Positions 53,037 through 62,242 of a stretch of DNA of 64,000 nt are shown here, in pieces (the stretch's first letter is position 1; every line of letters begins with the position of its first letter). The DNA comes from JAIOZK01 sp964468645 (GTDB taxonomy: Bacteria > Bacteroidota > Bacteroidia > Bacteroidales > JAIOZK01), in NCBI GenBank assembly GCA_964468645.1, contig CAYXUU010000012.1, forward strand, positions 49,920 to 113,919, written 5' to 3'. The translations under genes and the position numbers were made by a program. The notes under the pieces are model-generated. The model was not told where the DNA came from and did not search any database. It saw only the letters and a list, made by a program, of their open reading frames with translations.

Positions 53037-53696
53037 ATGGAATGGATTGTATCACTAATTACTACTGTTTGTCTTGTAGGATTTCTAATCTGGTTTTTAA
53101 CAAGAAAACATAAACCACGGGAGATGCCAGCTGTCATTCTCCTGACGGTTGCGTTCTTAATTTATCATATTGGCGACTGGGGATTATGGGGTGGTTGTCA
53201 ATATGAATTTATCAGGAGGGTTGCCAGTGTTGGGTTCTGCCTGATGATACCCATGATACTGCTTCTGATGTATATGATCACATCAAAGGATCATATGAAT
53301 CTATTTTACAGGATTATAACACTGATATTGACCCTGCCCTGGATTGCAGGGATAATAATGGTATATAAATATCCTATTGTGTACCTCGAAACTTACCCGG
53401 GAACCGGTACGCCACTTGCTATGTGGATTGCTTTAATCAGTTTTATCGTGGGTATGATATTTGTGATCATCATGGGTTACAGGGCTTCAAGATTAAGAAC
53501 CGATCCAATGGGAAAAAGTCTGGGATGTAATTTCGCAACCGGCTCTCTGATATTCACCGTAATTATTATCTTCCTCTGGTACTCACCTGAGATATTAGGT
53601 AAAGACTACACATGGTTCTTCGGAGTAGCAACAATTATTTTCATGCTTTTTATTTGCATCGGGATGGGAGTGAAAAAGGAGAAGGAGGAAAGTTAG
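53037..53696 (+). CDS. Membrane protein of unknown function with about seven helices
   Basis: A 219-aa protein that is almost entirely membrane: helices begin at WIVSLITTVCLVGFLIWFL, PAVILLTVAFLIYHIG, VASVGFCLMIPMILLLMYM, IITLILTLPWIAGIIMVY, MWIALISFIVGMIFVIIM, FATGSLIFTVIIIFLWY and WFFGVATIIFMLFICIGM. The layout is like the sensor part of 7TM histidine kinases, but no kinase domain follows. A strong AGGAGGT ribosome binding site precedes the ATG. The TAG stop belongs to a downstream octamer array. Confidence 0.78.
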   Translation: MEWIVSLITTVCLVGFLIWFLTRKHKPREMPAVILLTVAFLIYHIGDWGLWGGCQYEFIRRVASVGFCLMIPMILLLMYMITSKDHMNLFYRIITLILTLPWIAGIIMVYKYPIVYLETYPGTGTPLAMWIALISFIVGMIFVIIMGYRASRLRTDPMGKSLGCNFATGSLIFTVIIIFLWYSPEILGKDYTWFFGVATIIFMLFICIGMGVKKEKEES

Positions 53697-53725
53697 AAGA
53701 CGGAAGTTGGAAACTGGAAGCTGGA
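53694..53725. repeat. Octamer array (GGAAGTTG / GGAAGCTG)
   Basis: Four 8-base units (TAGAAGAC, GGAAGTTG, GAAACTGG, AAGCTGG variants) starting at the stop codon of the preceding membrane protein. Same family as 33658-33710. Confidence 0.8.
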
Positions 53726-53754
53726 TAGTCTTAGGCACTAAGCGGTTAAACTCT

Positions 53755-53800
53755 TATCCAGTATCCAGTATCCAGTATCCAGTATCAACTATCAATTATC
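53755..53800. repeat. Octamer array (ATCCAGT / CCAGTATC)
   Basis: Four exact ATCCAGTA-type units followed by ATCAACT and ATCAATT variants. It lies between convergent genes. Confidence 0.85.
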
Positions 53801-53813
53801 AGAGGATAGCTGG

Positions 53814-55679
53814 TTATTCATTATCACAATCCTCAAATCCTCTGCTAACGTAATAAGCTACTTTATCAAAGAATAGCATCATACGGCGTTCAAGCTCCAG
53901 GGTGGTATAAATATCTATCGGGCTTTGCCACATACCCTGTGAAACGGCCGCTTCCCATATATTTTTTCTTACCAGGCTTAGTGCACTGATTAATTCACTG
54001 AGTTTATATCCCTCTTTTCGGCGTGTTTTTCCGAGTTCACAATAATACATGCGGATTTTCCCGGAATCATATCTTCCACTCAACCAGCTAACATAGTTTT
54101 CAGCATCCTCAGAAAATCGTTTTAGAAGTTTTTCATAAGGTAGATCATGATATCCGGGAGTGGATTTGTTGCTTTTCACATCTTCTATCCATTTGTCTGC
54201 AATATTATCTGTATTCTTAATTATAACCTCAACAAGCTTATCAGACAACATGTTGGGTTTTGTTTTTAACCTGAACTTCCTGGATATTGTACTTGCAAAA
54301 GAATCAATTATCGCCCAGTATTCCGATTTATTTTTCAGGAAGGCATCAAGGGCTTTAACATTTGATTGAAAAGCCAGCGGTGGGGTTTTATCAACCGGGA
54401 AATAGTTCACTTCCTCAGCATCATCCGATGCTCCTAGTTCACCGCCTGTCTGTTTTACTTCAAAAGTCAGGAATATCAAATCGCCATAATAATTACTTTC
54501 CGCAGAGTCCGCATCAACCAGGCCAGTTATTTCACCTGTAACACCAGTTTCTTCTTCCAGTTCTCTCAATGTTGCATCCTGAATACTTTCACCAACTTCA
54601 GCAAAACCTGTTGGCAGGCACCATTCTCCTTTACTGGGCTCATTAGCCCTTTTTACCAGCAACACTTCCCTGTTTTTGATCACTATAGCAGATACTACCG
54701 GTAAGGGATTATCATAGAAAAACAACTCATCATTCGGGCAATACTCTCGAGGTACATCCCCTTCCATCTTCTCAATTATATTTCCACCACAATAGGGGCA
54801 GAATTTCCGTTTTCTGTACTTCCTTTTCTGAGCAGGGTACTGAGGAAGCCTGCACGAATATATCGTATCATCCTTGGTAATCCTGAATGGAATGCCTGAT
54901 TCAAAATCTTTCATTAAGCGCCTGATGACCATCTCAAAAACATCATCACACTTGCTGGTTGTGTCAGCAATATAGAAATCCTTTTTAAACCTGAAATATG
55001 TTTCAAAATCCTTGCCATCGTTGTTGCCAAATAAAAGAGTACTCTGGTATTCATGTTCATTTATTTCCCAGAAATAAGGTGCTAACAAATCCATGGCATT
55101 TCTGTCGGAAAAATTTCTGATCAACTCCTCATATGGAAGCTGGTCAGGGATTTCATGGCCATATTTTAAACAGGTATTTCGCACATATGATACAAGTTCC
55201 GACAGGTGATTCACCGAATGGGTGATGGTGACAAACAATCCATCAGGCTTGAGTATCCTTGCGATATCAGGAACAGCCCAGGGGAAGAAATACATGGCAT
55301 AGCTGCAAATCACCAGGTCGTAAGTATTGTCAGGTATTTTTACAAGTGATTCAACCCCGAAGCCGTTGAAATTCCCTTTTATTCCGGCGATTTCACAAGA
55401 TTCAAGATAAAAATCACGATAGGCTTTGCATCTGTCAATCCCTGTGATCACAGCATCAGGATGAAGTCTTCCTTTCATATAACGTGTGAAAAATCCAAAC
55501 CCACAACCAAGGTCAAGAACGGTACGGCACGATGTCAGGTCCAATCCCTCAAGGGCAACAGATCGTACATCAAGATTATTGGTAGAGTGTTTGCCAATAA
55601 TTTCAGCAACTTCCCTGTGTTTACGGGCATCGGTAAAAACTTCTGCAAGTCGAGCGCTGGTTATTCGGTTTTCATTCAT
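53814..55679 (-). CDS. Fusion of SAM-dependent methyltransferase, zinc-ribbon Nudix hydrolase and RsbRD-like helical domain
   Basis: A 621-aa protein with three parts. Residues about 30-260: class I methyltransferase with motif I VLDLGCGFGF (54-63) and FFPWAVPDIARILKPDG. Residues about 290-450: a Nudix domain preceded by a zinc ribbon (C294, C297, C314; the fourth position is D317 instead of cysteine) and a complete Nudix box from G358 to V380 (GFAEVGES..RELEEETGV). Residues about 478-615: a helical domain similar to the N-terminal domain of RsbRD-type stress regulators (IADKWIEDVKSN, YELGKTRRKEGY-like region, LELERRMMLFFDKV). The architecture is unusual; function unclear, possibly nucleotide or cofactor sensing. 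Confidence 0.82.
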   Translation of the reverse strand: MNENRITSARLAEVFTDARKHREVAEIIGKHSTNNLDVRSVALEGLDLTSCRTVLDLGCGFGFFTRYMKGRLHPDAVITGIDRCKAYRDFYLESCEIAGIKGNFNGFGVESLVKIPDNTYDLVICSYAMYFFPWAVPDIARILKPDGLFVTITHSVNHLSELVSYVRNTCLKYGHEIPDQLPYEELIRNFSDRNAMDLLAPYFWEINEHEYQSTLLFGNNDGKDFETYFRFKKDFYIADTTSKCDDVFEMVIRRLMKDFESGIPFRITKDDTIYSCRLPQYPAQKRKYRKRKFCPYCGGNIIEKMEGDVPREYCPNDELFFYDNPLPVVSAIVIKNREVLLVKRANEPSKGEWCLPTGFAEVGESIQDATLRELEEETGVTGEITGLVDADSAESNYYGDLIFLTFEVKQTGGELGASDDAEEVNYFPVDKTPPLAFQSNVKALDAFLKNKSEYWAIIDSFASTISRKFRLKTKPNMLSDKLVEVIIKNTDNIADKWIEDVKSNKSTPGYHDLPYEKLLKRFSEDAENYVSWLSGRYDSGKIRMYYCELGKTRRKEGYKLSELISALSLVRKNIWEAAVSQGMWQSPIDIYTTLELERRMMLFFDKVAYYVSRGFEDCDNE

Positions 55680-55688
55680 CCCAAAATA

Positions 55689-55964
55689 TTAAATTATGTT
55701 CTTATTATCATTTATAACAATACTTCCTGAATGCTGGTATTCATACGGGGGATTATCGGGATAACAGGTAAATTCTGTTTCTATATAAGTAGTATAATTA
55801 TAGTTGATTCTTAACCTGTTATCTATAAGGATTTCTGTTTCAATCTTATCTATTTTATATGAATTATGAGCCAGGTGGCCACTACCACCCACCTGTTCAC
55901 CGAGCTTTTCGTCCTGTTTGATTATGTTATTAACAATTTCTTCTATCTCTTCCTGTGAGAACAT
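55689..55964 (-). CDS. Small unknown protein (91 aa)
   Basis: An acidic 91-residue protein with an N-terminal helix (MFSQEEIEEIVNNIIKQDEK) and a likely beta sheet (ILIDNRLRINYNYTTYIETEF). It lies 9 bases upstream of the triple-domain fusion gene on the same strand, so the two are probably co-transcribed and possibly co-functional. No family recognised. Confidence 0.65.
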   Translation of the reverse strand: MFSQEEIEEIVNNIIKQDEKLGEQVGGSGHLAHNSYKIDKIETEILIDNRLRINYNYTTYIETEFTCYPDNPPYEYQHSGSIVINDNKNII

Positions 55965-56091
55965 CCTTTTCGTGAATTACCTTGTACAATAAGCACCAAG
56001 ATAGAAAAAATTTTTAAATAACAGGGAAAGATGGCCTGTAGGAGGAAATTCAGAAATTATTGTATCAGTTGTTTCTGAATTTAAACAGGCT

Positions 56092-57216
56092 TTATTCATG
56101 AAGTATTTCATAGATTGGAAATCCCAGTTGTCCGCGTCTAATTCCAACGGTATTACATAACTGGATCACGGTATTTCCATTCTTGTAGTCCCGAAGGAAG
56201 AAAGACCTGTAACCCAGCCATGCACCACTATGAGCAATAAATGTACCCCTTTCATCAGGTATTACTGACCATCCAAAACCATATTCCACTTCATCTCCAT
56301 TATTCAAACCTGAAACAGAGAAAGCCTCCATAAGCGTTTCATTGCTTACAAGCTTTTCTGTATATAAAGCCTGGTCATATTTATACAGGTCATTAACTGA
56401 TGCAAGAATACCACCATCACCAAACAGGCCGTTCTGGTAATTCCAGTCATGTTCAACACAGGAACCATCCTCCATGCTAATTCCAAATCCAACGGCCCTT
56501 TTAGATTCCGGTAATTTACCATCAATGGCATTAACATAAGCGTTATCCATTTCGAGAGGGTCAAATACATATCTCTTCATGAATTCATGATAGGTATTCC
56601 CGGATACCCTTTCAATTATCAGGGCCAGTAAACTATATCCCGTATTGCAATACCTATACCCGTCTCCCGGCTGAAACAAAACAGGTGGAGGATAATCCAC
56701 CAGCATCTCATAAACATCATAATTGTTTACAACCTTCCTGTCAGCACTATTAATATGAAGTGTGTCCCAGTATTTATCAACAAGATCGATATAATTTGGA
56801 AGACCTGAGGTATGGTTCAATAAATGCCTGATCGTTACTCCCTCATAAGGGAGATCAGGCAGGAAATCTTTAACATCATCATCAAAATCCAGCTTACCCT
56901 GTTCTTTTAAAATCATTATAGCCACACCTGTTAGTGATTTGGTAAGAGAAGCAAGTCTGAAGCTATGGTCAGAGGTGAGTGGTTCACCCGTTTCGCAAAT
57001 TGCTAATCCAATGGCTTTGCTATAAATTACCTTATGATCATAAACCACAAGCAAGCAACCATTAAATATTCCCATATCAGTATAGTGGTTAACAAGGGAA
57101 TCTATTTTATCGATTTTTATCTTTTCTTCTTTTGTAAAAGTAGAACAGGAGGATACAAGTCCCAGGAGGATTACCAAAAAAAGTGAGTAAATTATACTGT
57201 TTATCTTAAGTTTCAT
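56092..57216 (-). CDS. Beta-lactamase-family serine hydrolase lipoprotein
   Basis: Class C-like serine hydrolase with a lipoprotein signal (SLFLVILLGLVSSC). SxxK is in ASLTKSLTG, the tyrosine-containing motif is YRYCNTGY, and the third motif is FIAHSGAWLGY. I start at the ATG at 57216 (MKLKINSI); one at 57255 would overlap the adjacent remnant. Members hydrolyse peptides or esters, including D-amino acid peptides; not necessarily antibiotics. Confidence 0.9.
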   Translation of the reverse strand: MKLKINSIIYSLFLVILLGLVSSCSTFTKEEKIKIDKIDSLVNHYTDMGIFNGCLLVVYDHKVIYSKAIGLAICETGEPLTSDHSFRLASLTKSLTGVAIMILKEQGKLDFDDDVKDFLPDLPYEGVTIRHLLNHTSGLPNYIDLVDKYWDTLHINSADRKVVNNYDVYEMLVDYPPPVLFQPGDGYRYCNTGYSLLALIIERVSGNTYHEFMKRYVFDPLEMDNAYVNAIDGKLPESKRAVGFGISMEDGSCVEHDWNYQNGLFGDGGILASVNDLYKYDQALYTEKLVSNETLMEAFSVSGLNNGDEVEYGFGWSVIPDERGTFIAHSGAWLGYRSFFLRDYKNGNTVIQLCNTVGIRRGQLGFPIYEILHE

Positions 57217-57230
57217 TATATATATTGTTT

Positions 57231-57798
57231 TTATTTGTTTAAGTCTTTCAACCATTGTTCCATTATTTTCAGGAATTCAGGGTTATAATTCGACCATTCT
57301 GCTCTTGTACGACAAGCTCTTTCTCTTTCACATCCTGTTTCAAAAATGATAATGTTATGGTCGGCACCCTCTATAAGTTCTATCTTGTAATTCAGGTTAT
57401 TAGCCTTTTCCAGAGCCCGTTTATAGTCTCTCTGTGCCCTGGGAATAACGTAACCTGCCTGACTTATTCCCCATACACCAATCCAGTCAGGATTTATGCC
57501 GGGAAGTTCTTTGGCTGCTTTGACAGCATCCAAAAGGATACCTGCCCGCTCGGCCTGAAGTTGTTCCCCAATTAACCTTTCTGTTGATTTTCCATAACAT
57601 AACATGTATTGTTTCTTCCGGATTGATCACTTCGTACGTGCCCCTATCCTCATGATGTGGGATTTGTATCCAGTTCCCCCCAGCACTAAACTCAAAGTTT
57701 AATGAGGGATTTTTATAACTAATTTGTTCCTGAGCGGTCATAACGGGTGTAATGAACAGAAATAGTAGAATGATGATTATATGCCAATTTGTTTTCAT
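57231..57798 (-). pseudogene. Decayed alpha/beta hydrolase (frameshifted, with internal deletions)
   Basis: Two frames together spell parts of a secreted alpha/beta hydrolase. The 5' frame (57487-57798) has a signal peptide and the N-terminal region (SLNFEFSAGGNW), then shifts. The second frame (57231-57605) reads CYGKSTERLIGEQ, the nucleophile elbow IGVWGISQAGYVIPRA and the histidine in LIEGADHNIIIF. Compared with complete relatives of about 400 aa, the oxyanion-hole region before GKST and roughly 100 residues between SQAG and the terminal region are missing, so it cannot fold as a normal enzyme. Confidence 0.75.
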
Positions 57799-57922
57799 AA
57801 TAATAAATTTAATGATTAATAAACCGTTTATCTATACATTGACTCCAATTTGACAATACAGTATGATAAAAGTTCCACCTTAATTATTAATATTCGTCTT
57901 TAATCTGTGCATCGGTGGCTAT

Positions 57923-58525
57923 CTACTTTGTTTCAATCACCTTAAATCTAATCAATTCATTAACTATATCAATAATCTCCGAAACATTCGAATCATCCAC
58001 TTCAGCCTTTTGCATAATTTCCTGAATACTCTTTGAATCTGCACTGGGAAAAGGTAAATGATAAAGGAATTTCCCCTGGGGTATCGAAAGGTTCAATTTT
58101 CTTTCACGCTTCTCCCTCCCCTCTCCTATCCAGTATGTTACGCTACTTATATATTGATTATTACGAGCGGTGGTAAATATCACACCGGCATTTCTTTTTT
58201 CTTTAATTTTTGATTTCAACCTGTCGTCATTAACCAGCCTGGAGTTATCGATCAAGGGATTCAGGTCAATTTGCATATTAATGCTTTTTGCCTTAAGCGA
58301 ATACCTGAAATAAGGTCTTTTTCTTTCAAACACCTCTGTCTTCTCCAGGATATTGAACGATGCCATGGCTTCGAGGAAATCCTGCACCGTTTTGATATGG
58401 AGGTTTAGCCGTGATGCTGCCTCTGATGCTGAGATATCCATGTAAGTTGCCAGCAACCTGAAAAGTCCTTCAGCGTAATCCTTAGACAAAAATGATCCTA
58501 ATTTGGCTGCCTGTTTAAAGTCCAT
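57923..58525 (-). CDS. Winged-helix (ArsR-like) transcriptional regulator
   Basis: A 200-aa protein with a winged helix-turn-helix in the first 80 residues (YMDISASEAASRLNLHIKTVQDFLEA, FERKRPYFRYSL) and a longer effector region. It is the last gene of a six-gene minus-strand run, immediately after a membrane protein (zero gap), so it may regulate the run. It ends with a half copy of the GTGCATC.GTGGC repeat just beyond its stop. Confidence 0.78.
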   Translation of the reverse strand: MDFKQAAKLGSFLSKDYAEGLFRLLATYMDISASEAASRLNLHIKTVQDFLEAMASFNILEKTEVFERKRPYFRYSLKAKSINMQIDLNPLIDNSRLVNDDRLKSKIKEKRNAGVIFTTARNNQYISSVTYWIGEGREKRERKLNLSIPQGKFLYHLPFPSADSKSIQEIMQKAEVDDSNVSEIIDIVNELIRFKVIETK

Positions 58526-59335
58526 TTATTCGATAATTACATTTAACTTCAAACTATTCAGGCGTTCGATGACCCTGTAGCCTTCGCCTTTCCTGTATTG
58601 CTCAAAAAACTCAACAAATAGTTGCCCCAATGAATCACATAACTGATCAAAGGAATAGCTATCCCTGTATTTCATATAGTCATTGTGCGAGATATTAACC
58701 AATATATTCCCTTCTTCATCAAAAGATACCCAGGTATCATCTTTATAATTCTTTTTCAAACCGGCCCGGGCTCCCATCGAATTGTCAAGACTGAAAACAA
58801 AACGCCTTCCATCTTTTATGGTGATGGCGATCAGGTTTCTTGATATAAAATCCGCGAAACTATGCAAAGCATGGGATGAACAATCAATTTTACCAACAGA
58901 ATAGGGCCGGTTTGTAAATCCATTCATGGTTTCATTTACTGGCATAGCTGCCAGTTCCAGAAGCTCCCTGCTTCTCCATTTCAATTTTCTATTATAATTC
59001 AGTATGATGACTAAAACCACCGAGCCCATGACCAGGGTTGAAAATCCTTTTAAGATTTTCGGCCTGGCATCCAGTCCGTATATGGCAATCAGGGTTAAAA
59101 AAATCCCAATAAACAATAAAACGAATGTGAGAATGAGCAGGTAAATATTTTTCGTATTCAGGAATTGCAAAAGTAGTAATACTGCCACCATGTATTCAAC
59201 AGCAGCAACAAAGGCGAATGCCGGTTTTACACCCCAGAATAATATGAGTAAACCAAAAACGACTACCACAGATATTCCGGAAATTAATTCTGGTGATACT
59301 ACCGGGGGTCTGAGTTTTCTGATAAAATATGCCAT
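58526..59335 (-). CDS. Membrane protein paralogous to the 63.2 kb gene
   Basis: About 269 aa. Four hydrophobic helices (about residues 20-130) precede a cytosolic part containing RELLELAAMPVNETMNGFTNRP and YSVGKIDCS. The same segment, with MDGFTERPFSAGKI, is in the membrane protein at 63226-63777, so the two are paralogues at both ends of the same operon. The rest of the soluble region (RNLIAITIKDGRRFVFSLDNS) is not recognised. I use the ATG at 59335; the ATG at 59398 overlaps the upstream gene. Confidence 0.75.
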   Translation of the reverse strand: MAYFIRKLRPPVVSPELISGISVVVVFGLLILFWGVKPAFAFVAAVEYMVAVLLLLQFLNTKNIYLLILTFVLLFIGIFLTLIAIYGLDARPKILKGFSTLVMGSVVLVIILNYNRKLKWRSRELLELAAMPVNETMNGFTNRPYSVGKIDCSSHALHSFADFISRNLIAITIKDGRRFVFSLDNSMGARAGLKKNYKDDTWVSFDEEGNILVNISHNDYMKYRDSYSFDQLCDSLGQLFVEFFEQYRKGEGYRVIERLNSLKLNVIIE

Positions 59336-59388
59336 TTTATTCAAGTTTGAAAATATTATTAACAAGTAGCTTTTTGTTTGTGGTCTTA

Positions 59389-60903
59389 TTAATCCCACCC
59401 TGTTTTATATTCCAGTATATCGACTTTTTCAGGTGCGAAGCTGGTTTTTTCACCCAGCCTGATATGGCCCGAGTCTATATAATCTATCTCTTCGATGGTG
59501 GCATCAACAGGTATCCATCCGTTTTCTGCTCCCATATATACCTCCACCCAGGCGTGTTGACCGAAGAAACCTCCTCGGTCGGGAACATACATACCACCCA
59601 TCACCATCCTGGCAGGAATCCCGACACCCCTGCACAGGGCTGTTAGCAACCTGCTATGGCCGCCACATTCACCCTCTTTTTGCCTGAAGGTACCAAGGGC
59701 TGATCCTCCTCCCGGGATAGCACCGCTGATATTATCAGATACCCAGCGGCTTAAACGTATAATTGCATCCCAGCTATCTGGTGCTCCGGTTGTTATGTAT
59801 CCGGCTTTATCTATCAGAACAGCTTCTTCGGATTCGATCATCCACTCCGGTTTAAGGTAATGTTTTAAGTGTTCCTGATCATTATAATCCATAGGGAAAG
59901 CAGGGGCATTCTCTCCATTATACCTTGAATGGGATATTTCAAATACACCATCAATCACATTATCTTCCACTGTTCCGGTAAATTTCTGTCCGGGAATATT
60001 CAATGACTCTGCAGTGATGATGTTACCTTCAGAACGGATCTTTGCCCGTACTTTTATAAAGGAGAGTTCCCTAAAATCAGGAATATATTTATTGACCGTG
60101 TAAAAAATTACATCATCAATATTTGCATAACTGATCATATTCACAACTTCAGGGCCGGTAAGAAAAATATTCTTTAATGATCCCGGAGAATCTATCCTGA
60201 TATTCAATCCCGTTAAAGTATCAACCCATACGATGTTCTTAAGCCCTCTGTCAATGCTCACAGTCTCCAGTTTAATTGTATTGTATTTCTCCCCTTTGAT
60301 CTGAACCTGTTCATAACCCAGGCTTTCATACAACCACTCCTCAACAAAGCCCCTGTCCTGATTCAATATCATGTAAGTAGTCGATGCAAGCGTATCTTTT
60401 ACAAAGTCCCTGATGATAAAGTTTGAATAGAGCAAGTTATCGATGATGACACCTTCGGCCGGCCCAAGGTCCTGGCCTTCAGGGTAACTTTCCGACTTGA
60501 AAAAGATCCTGCCATCTTCTATCCATACCTCCTGATGATATTGACTCCTGCCCTGCCTGGTGTCGTAAATTAGTTTCTGGATATTCAAGTTATTGGTATC
60601 AAGTAAATATACAAGATCGGCGTGAATATCCACTCCCCTCTCAAGTAGGGATAATTTGACATTGATAACTCCGTGCTGCATGTTATACTCCCTGTCGTCA
60701 ATGATCACCCTTGAATCTGAAACTTCAATATACCCACATGTATGACCATCAATTTCCATGGCATAATAGGTTGGTTCACATTCATAAAGCACAGTATCGG
60801 TGTCTATTGAATTCTGATTACTACAGGCAGCTGAAAACAATAATAAAAGGAAAATACAGGCAATTTGTGGTATTACATTTATTGTTAAATCCATTCTTTT
60901 CAT
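59389..60903 (-). CDS. Transglutaminase-like lipoprotein
   Basis: A 504-aa lipoprotein (IFLLLLFSAAC). The C-terminal transglutaminase-like domain (about residues 375-475) shows the full catalytic set: cysteine in QKEGECGGHSRLLTALCRGVG, histidine in FGQHAWVEVYM and aspartate in WIPVDATIE. The first 350 residues are beta-rich with no named domain. Papain-like proteases or peptide-crosslinking enzymes share this fold. It is in the middle of an operon with an ABC transporter, suggesting an exported-peptide or envelope role. Confidence 0.9.
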   Translation of the reverse strand: MKRMDLTINVIPQIACIFLLLLFSAACSNQNSIDTDTVLYECEPTYYAMEIDGHTCGYIEVSDSRVIIDDREYNMQHGVINVKLSLLERGVDIHADLVYLLDTNNLNIQKLIYDTRQGRSQYHQEVWIEDGRIFFKSESYPEGQDLGPAEGVIIDNLLYSNFIIRDFVKDTLASTTYMILNQDRGFVEEWLYESLGYEQVQIKGEKYNTIKLETVSIDRGLKNIVWVDTLTGLNIRIDSPGSLKNIFLTGPEVVNMISYANIDDVIFYTVNKYIPDFRELSFIKVRAKIRSEGNIITAESLNIPGQKFTGTVEDNVIDGVFEISHSRYNGENAPAFPMDYNDQEHLKHYLKPEWMIESEEAVLIDKAGYITTGAPDSWDAIIRLSRWVSDNISGAIPGGGSALGTFRQKEGECGGHSRLLTALCRGVGIPARMVMGGMYVPDRGGFFGQHAWVEVYMGAENGWIPVDATIEEIDYIDSGHIRLGEKTSFAPEKVDILEYKTGWD

Positions 60904-60925
60904 CGAAGTGTTCTTTTATCATTAA

Positions 60926-62242
60926 TTATCCTTTAAATGCCCAGTTAATAAGATTACCCAGTTTGGGTGGTTTACCCTGCATCAGTATGGTTGACCTGAA
61001 TATGCGGCCACTTACCCAGATATTGAAGAGGGTAAAAATTATTACGCCTAACAGACCAAGAATTGGTTGCCATACGGGGATAGTAACCGGTGTTGCCTGT
61101 CGAACGATCATCAACATTGGGGTAAATGGAGGTATGAGTGACATGGTGGTTGAAAAAGCGCTTAATGGTTCTTTCAGCAGGGGAAACAAAACGAACATCG
61201 GGATCAGAATAGGGATCATGGCCGGAAATTGAAGTGACTGCGCATCCTTGGAATTATTGCATGCGGCACCCAGTGCAACCATGATAGATCCCACCATAAA
61301 TATATTCAGGAACAGAAAGACAAAAAACCATGGGAACAGATCATAGGGTACATATTCGGCATAACCCATGTTGATGGCAATATATGTTCCACCAATGATA
61401 TAAACTGCCGATCCGATTAATGAAACACACAGGCTTCCCATCAGTTTACCCATCATGAACTGGAACGGGGTAACCGATCCCAGCAATACCTCTGCAATGC
61501 GTTCTGTTTTTTCCTCCATAACAGAACTCAACAAGGGCAATGTGAACATCATCACCATCATAAACATTACCAGCATCAGGATATAGGGTACGGCGAGGGC
61601 TTCAGCAAGACTGCTTTCCCTGGCATCATCAACGCTGCCGGTTTCAACATTCCTGCTCAGTAAGCCCATACCCTGGGCATCCACCCAGTAAAAAATATCC
61701 TGGGTTACTTCAGGATCAACATTCAATTCCTCAACGCGTAATTTCCTGACATGGTTGTTTATTGCCCTTGAGAACCACCCCCTGACATCATCCATCATGG
61801 CATTTTCGGCATAATAACTTACCCTGAATTTTTCATAATCGTTGCCCGGGTGAAGTATCTCAGGGCCTATCTCTAAAAATGCATGCAACTCCCTGTTTCT
61901 CACCCTGTCAGAGAGATCAAGTTTCTGTTGTGTGGCATCGATACCATCCGGCGTAACAATTTCGAGGTGATAGGCAGGCCTTATCTTTTCACCTGATTCC
62001 GGATCCATTAATTCGTTTTTATTCCTCTCACTAACGATTTCAACAAGCGGTTCTGCCACAATGCCTGAGTGATCAATTACAGCAAAGGTTTTATCAACTA
62101 CATCTATCTTATCTTCAAATATCTTGACAACAAAAAAACCACCTCCCATGAGAATAGGGGCTACAATCAAACCTATAACAAAACTTTTTGTACGCACGGA
62201 AGTGATGAATTCCCGTTTTGTCAGAATAAATATTTTACGCAT
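60926..62242 (-). CDS. ABC-2 type transporter permease (NatB-like)
   Basis: A 438-aa permease with an N-terminal helix (SVRTKSFVIGLIVAPILMGGGFFVV), a large external domain of about 170 residues, and five more helices from EALAVPYILMLVMFMMVMMF to the end. The pair with the ATPase matches NatAB-type exporters. It overlaps the ATPase gene by 8 bases. Confidence 0.9.
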   Translation of the reverse strand: MRKIFILTKREFITSVRTKSFVIGLIVAPILMGGGFFVVKIFEDKIDVVDKTFAVIDHSGIVAEPLVEIVSERNKNELMDPESGEKIRPAYHLEIVTPDGIDATQQKLDLSDRVRNRELHAFLEIGPEILHPGNDYEKFRVSYYAENAMMDDVRGWFSRAINNHVRKLRVEELNVDPEVTQDIFYWVDAQGMGLLSRNVETGSVDDARESSLAEALAVPYILMLVMFMMVMMFTLPLLSSVMEEKTERIAEVLLGSVTPFQFMMGKLMGSLCVSLIGSAVYIIGGTYIAINMGYAEYVPYDLFPWFFVFLFLNIFMVGSIMVALGAACNNSKDAQSLQFPAMIPILIPMFVLFPLLKEPLSAFSTTMSLIPPFTPMLMIVRQATPVTIPVWQPILGLLGVIIFTLFNIWVSGRIFRSTILMQGKPPKLGNLINWAFKG

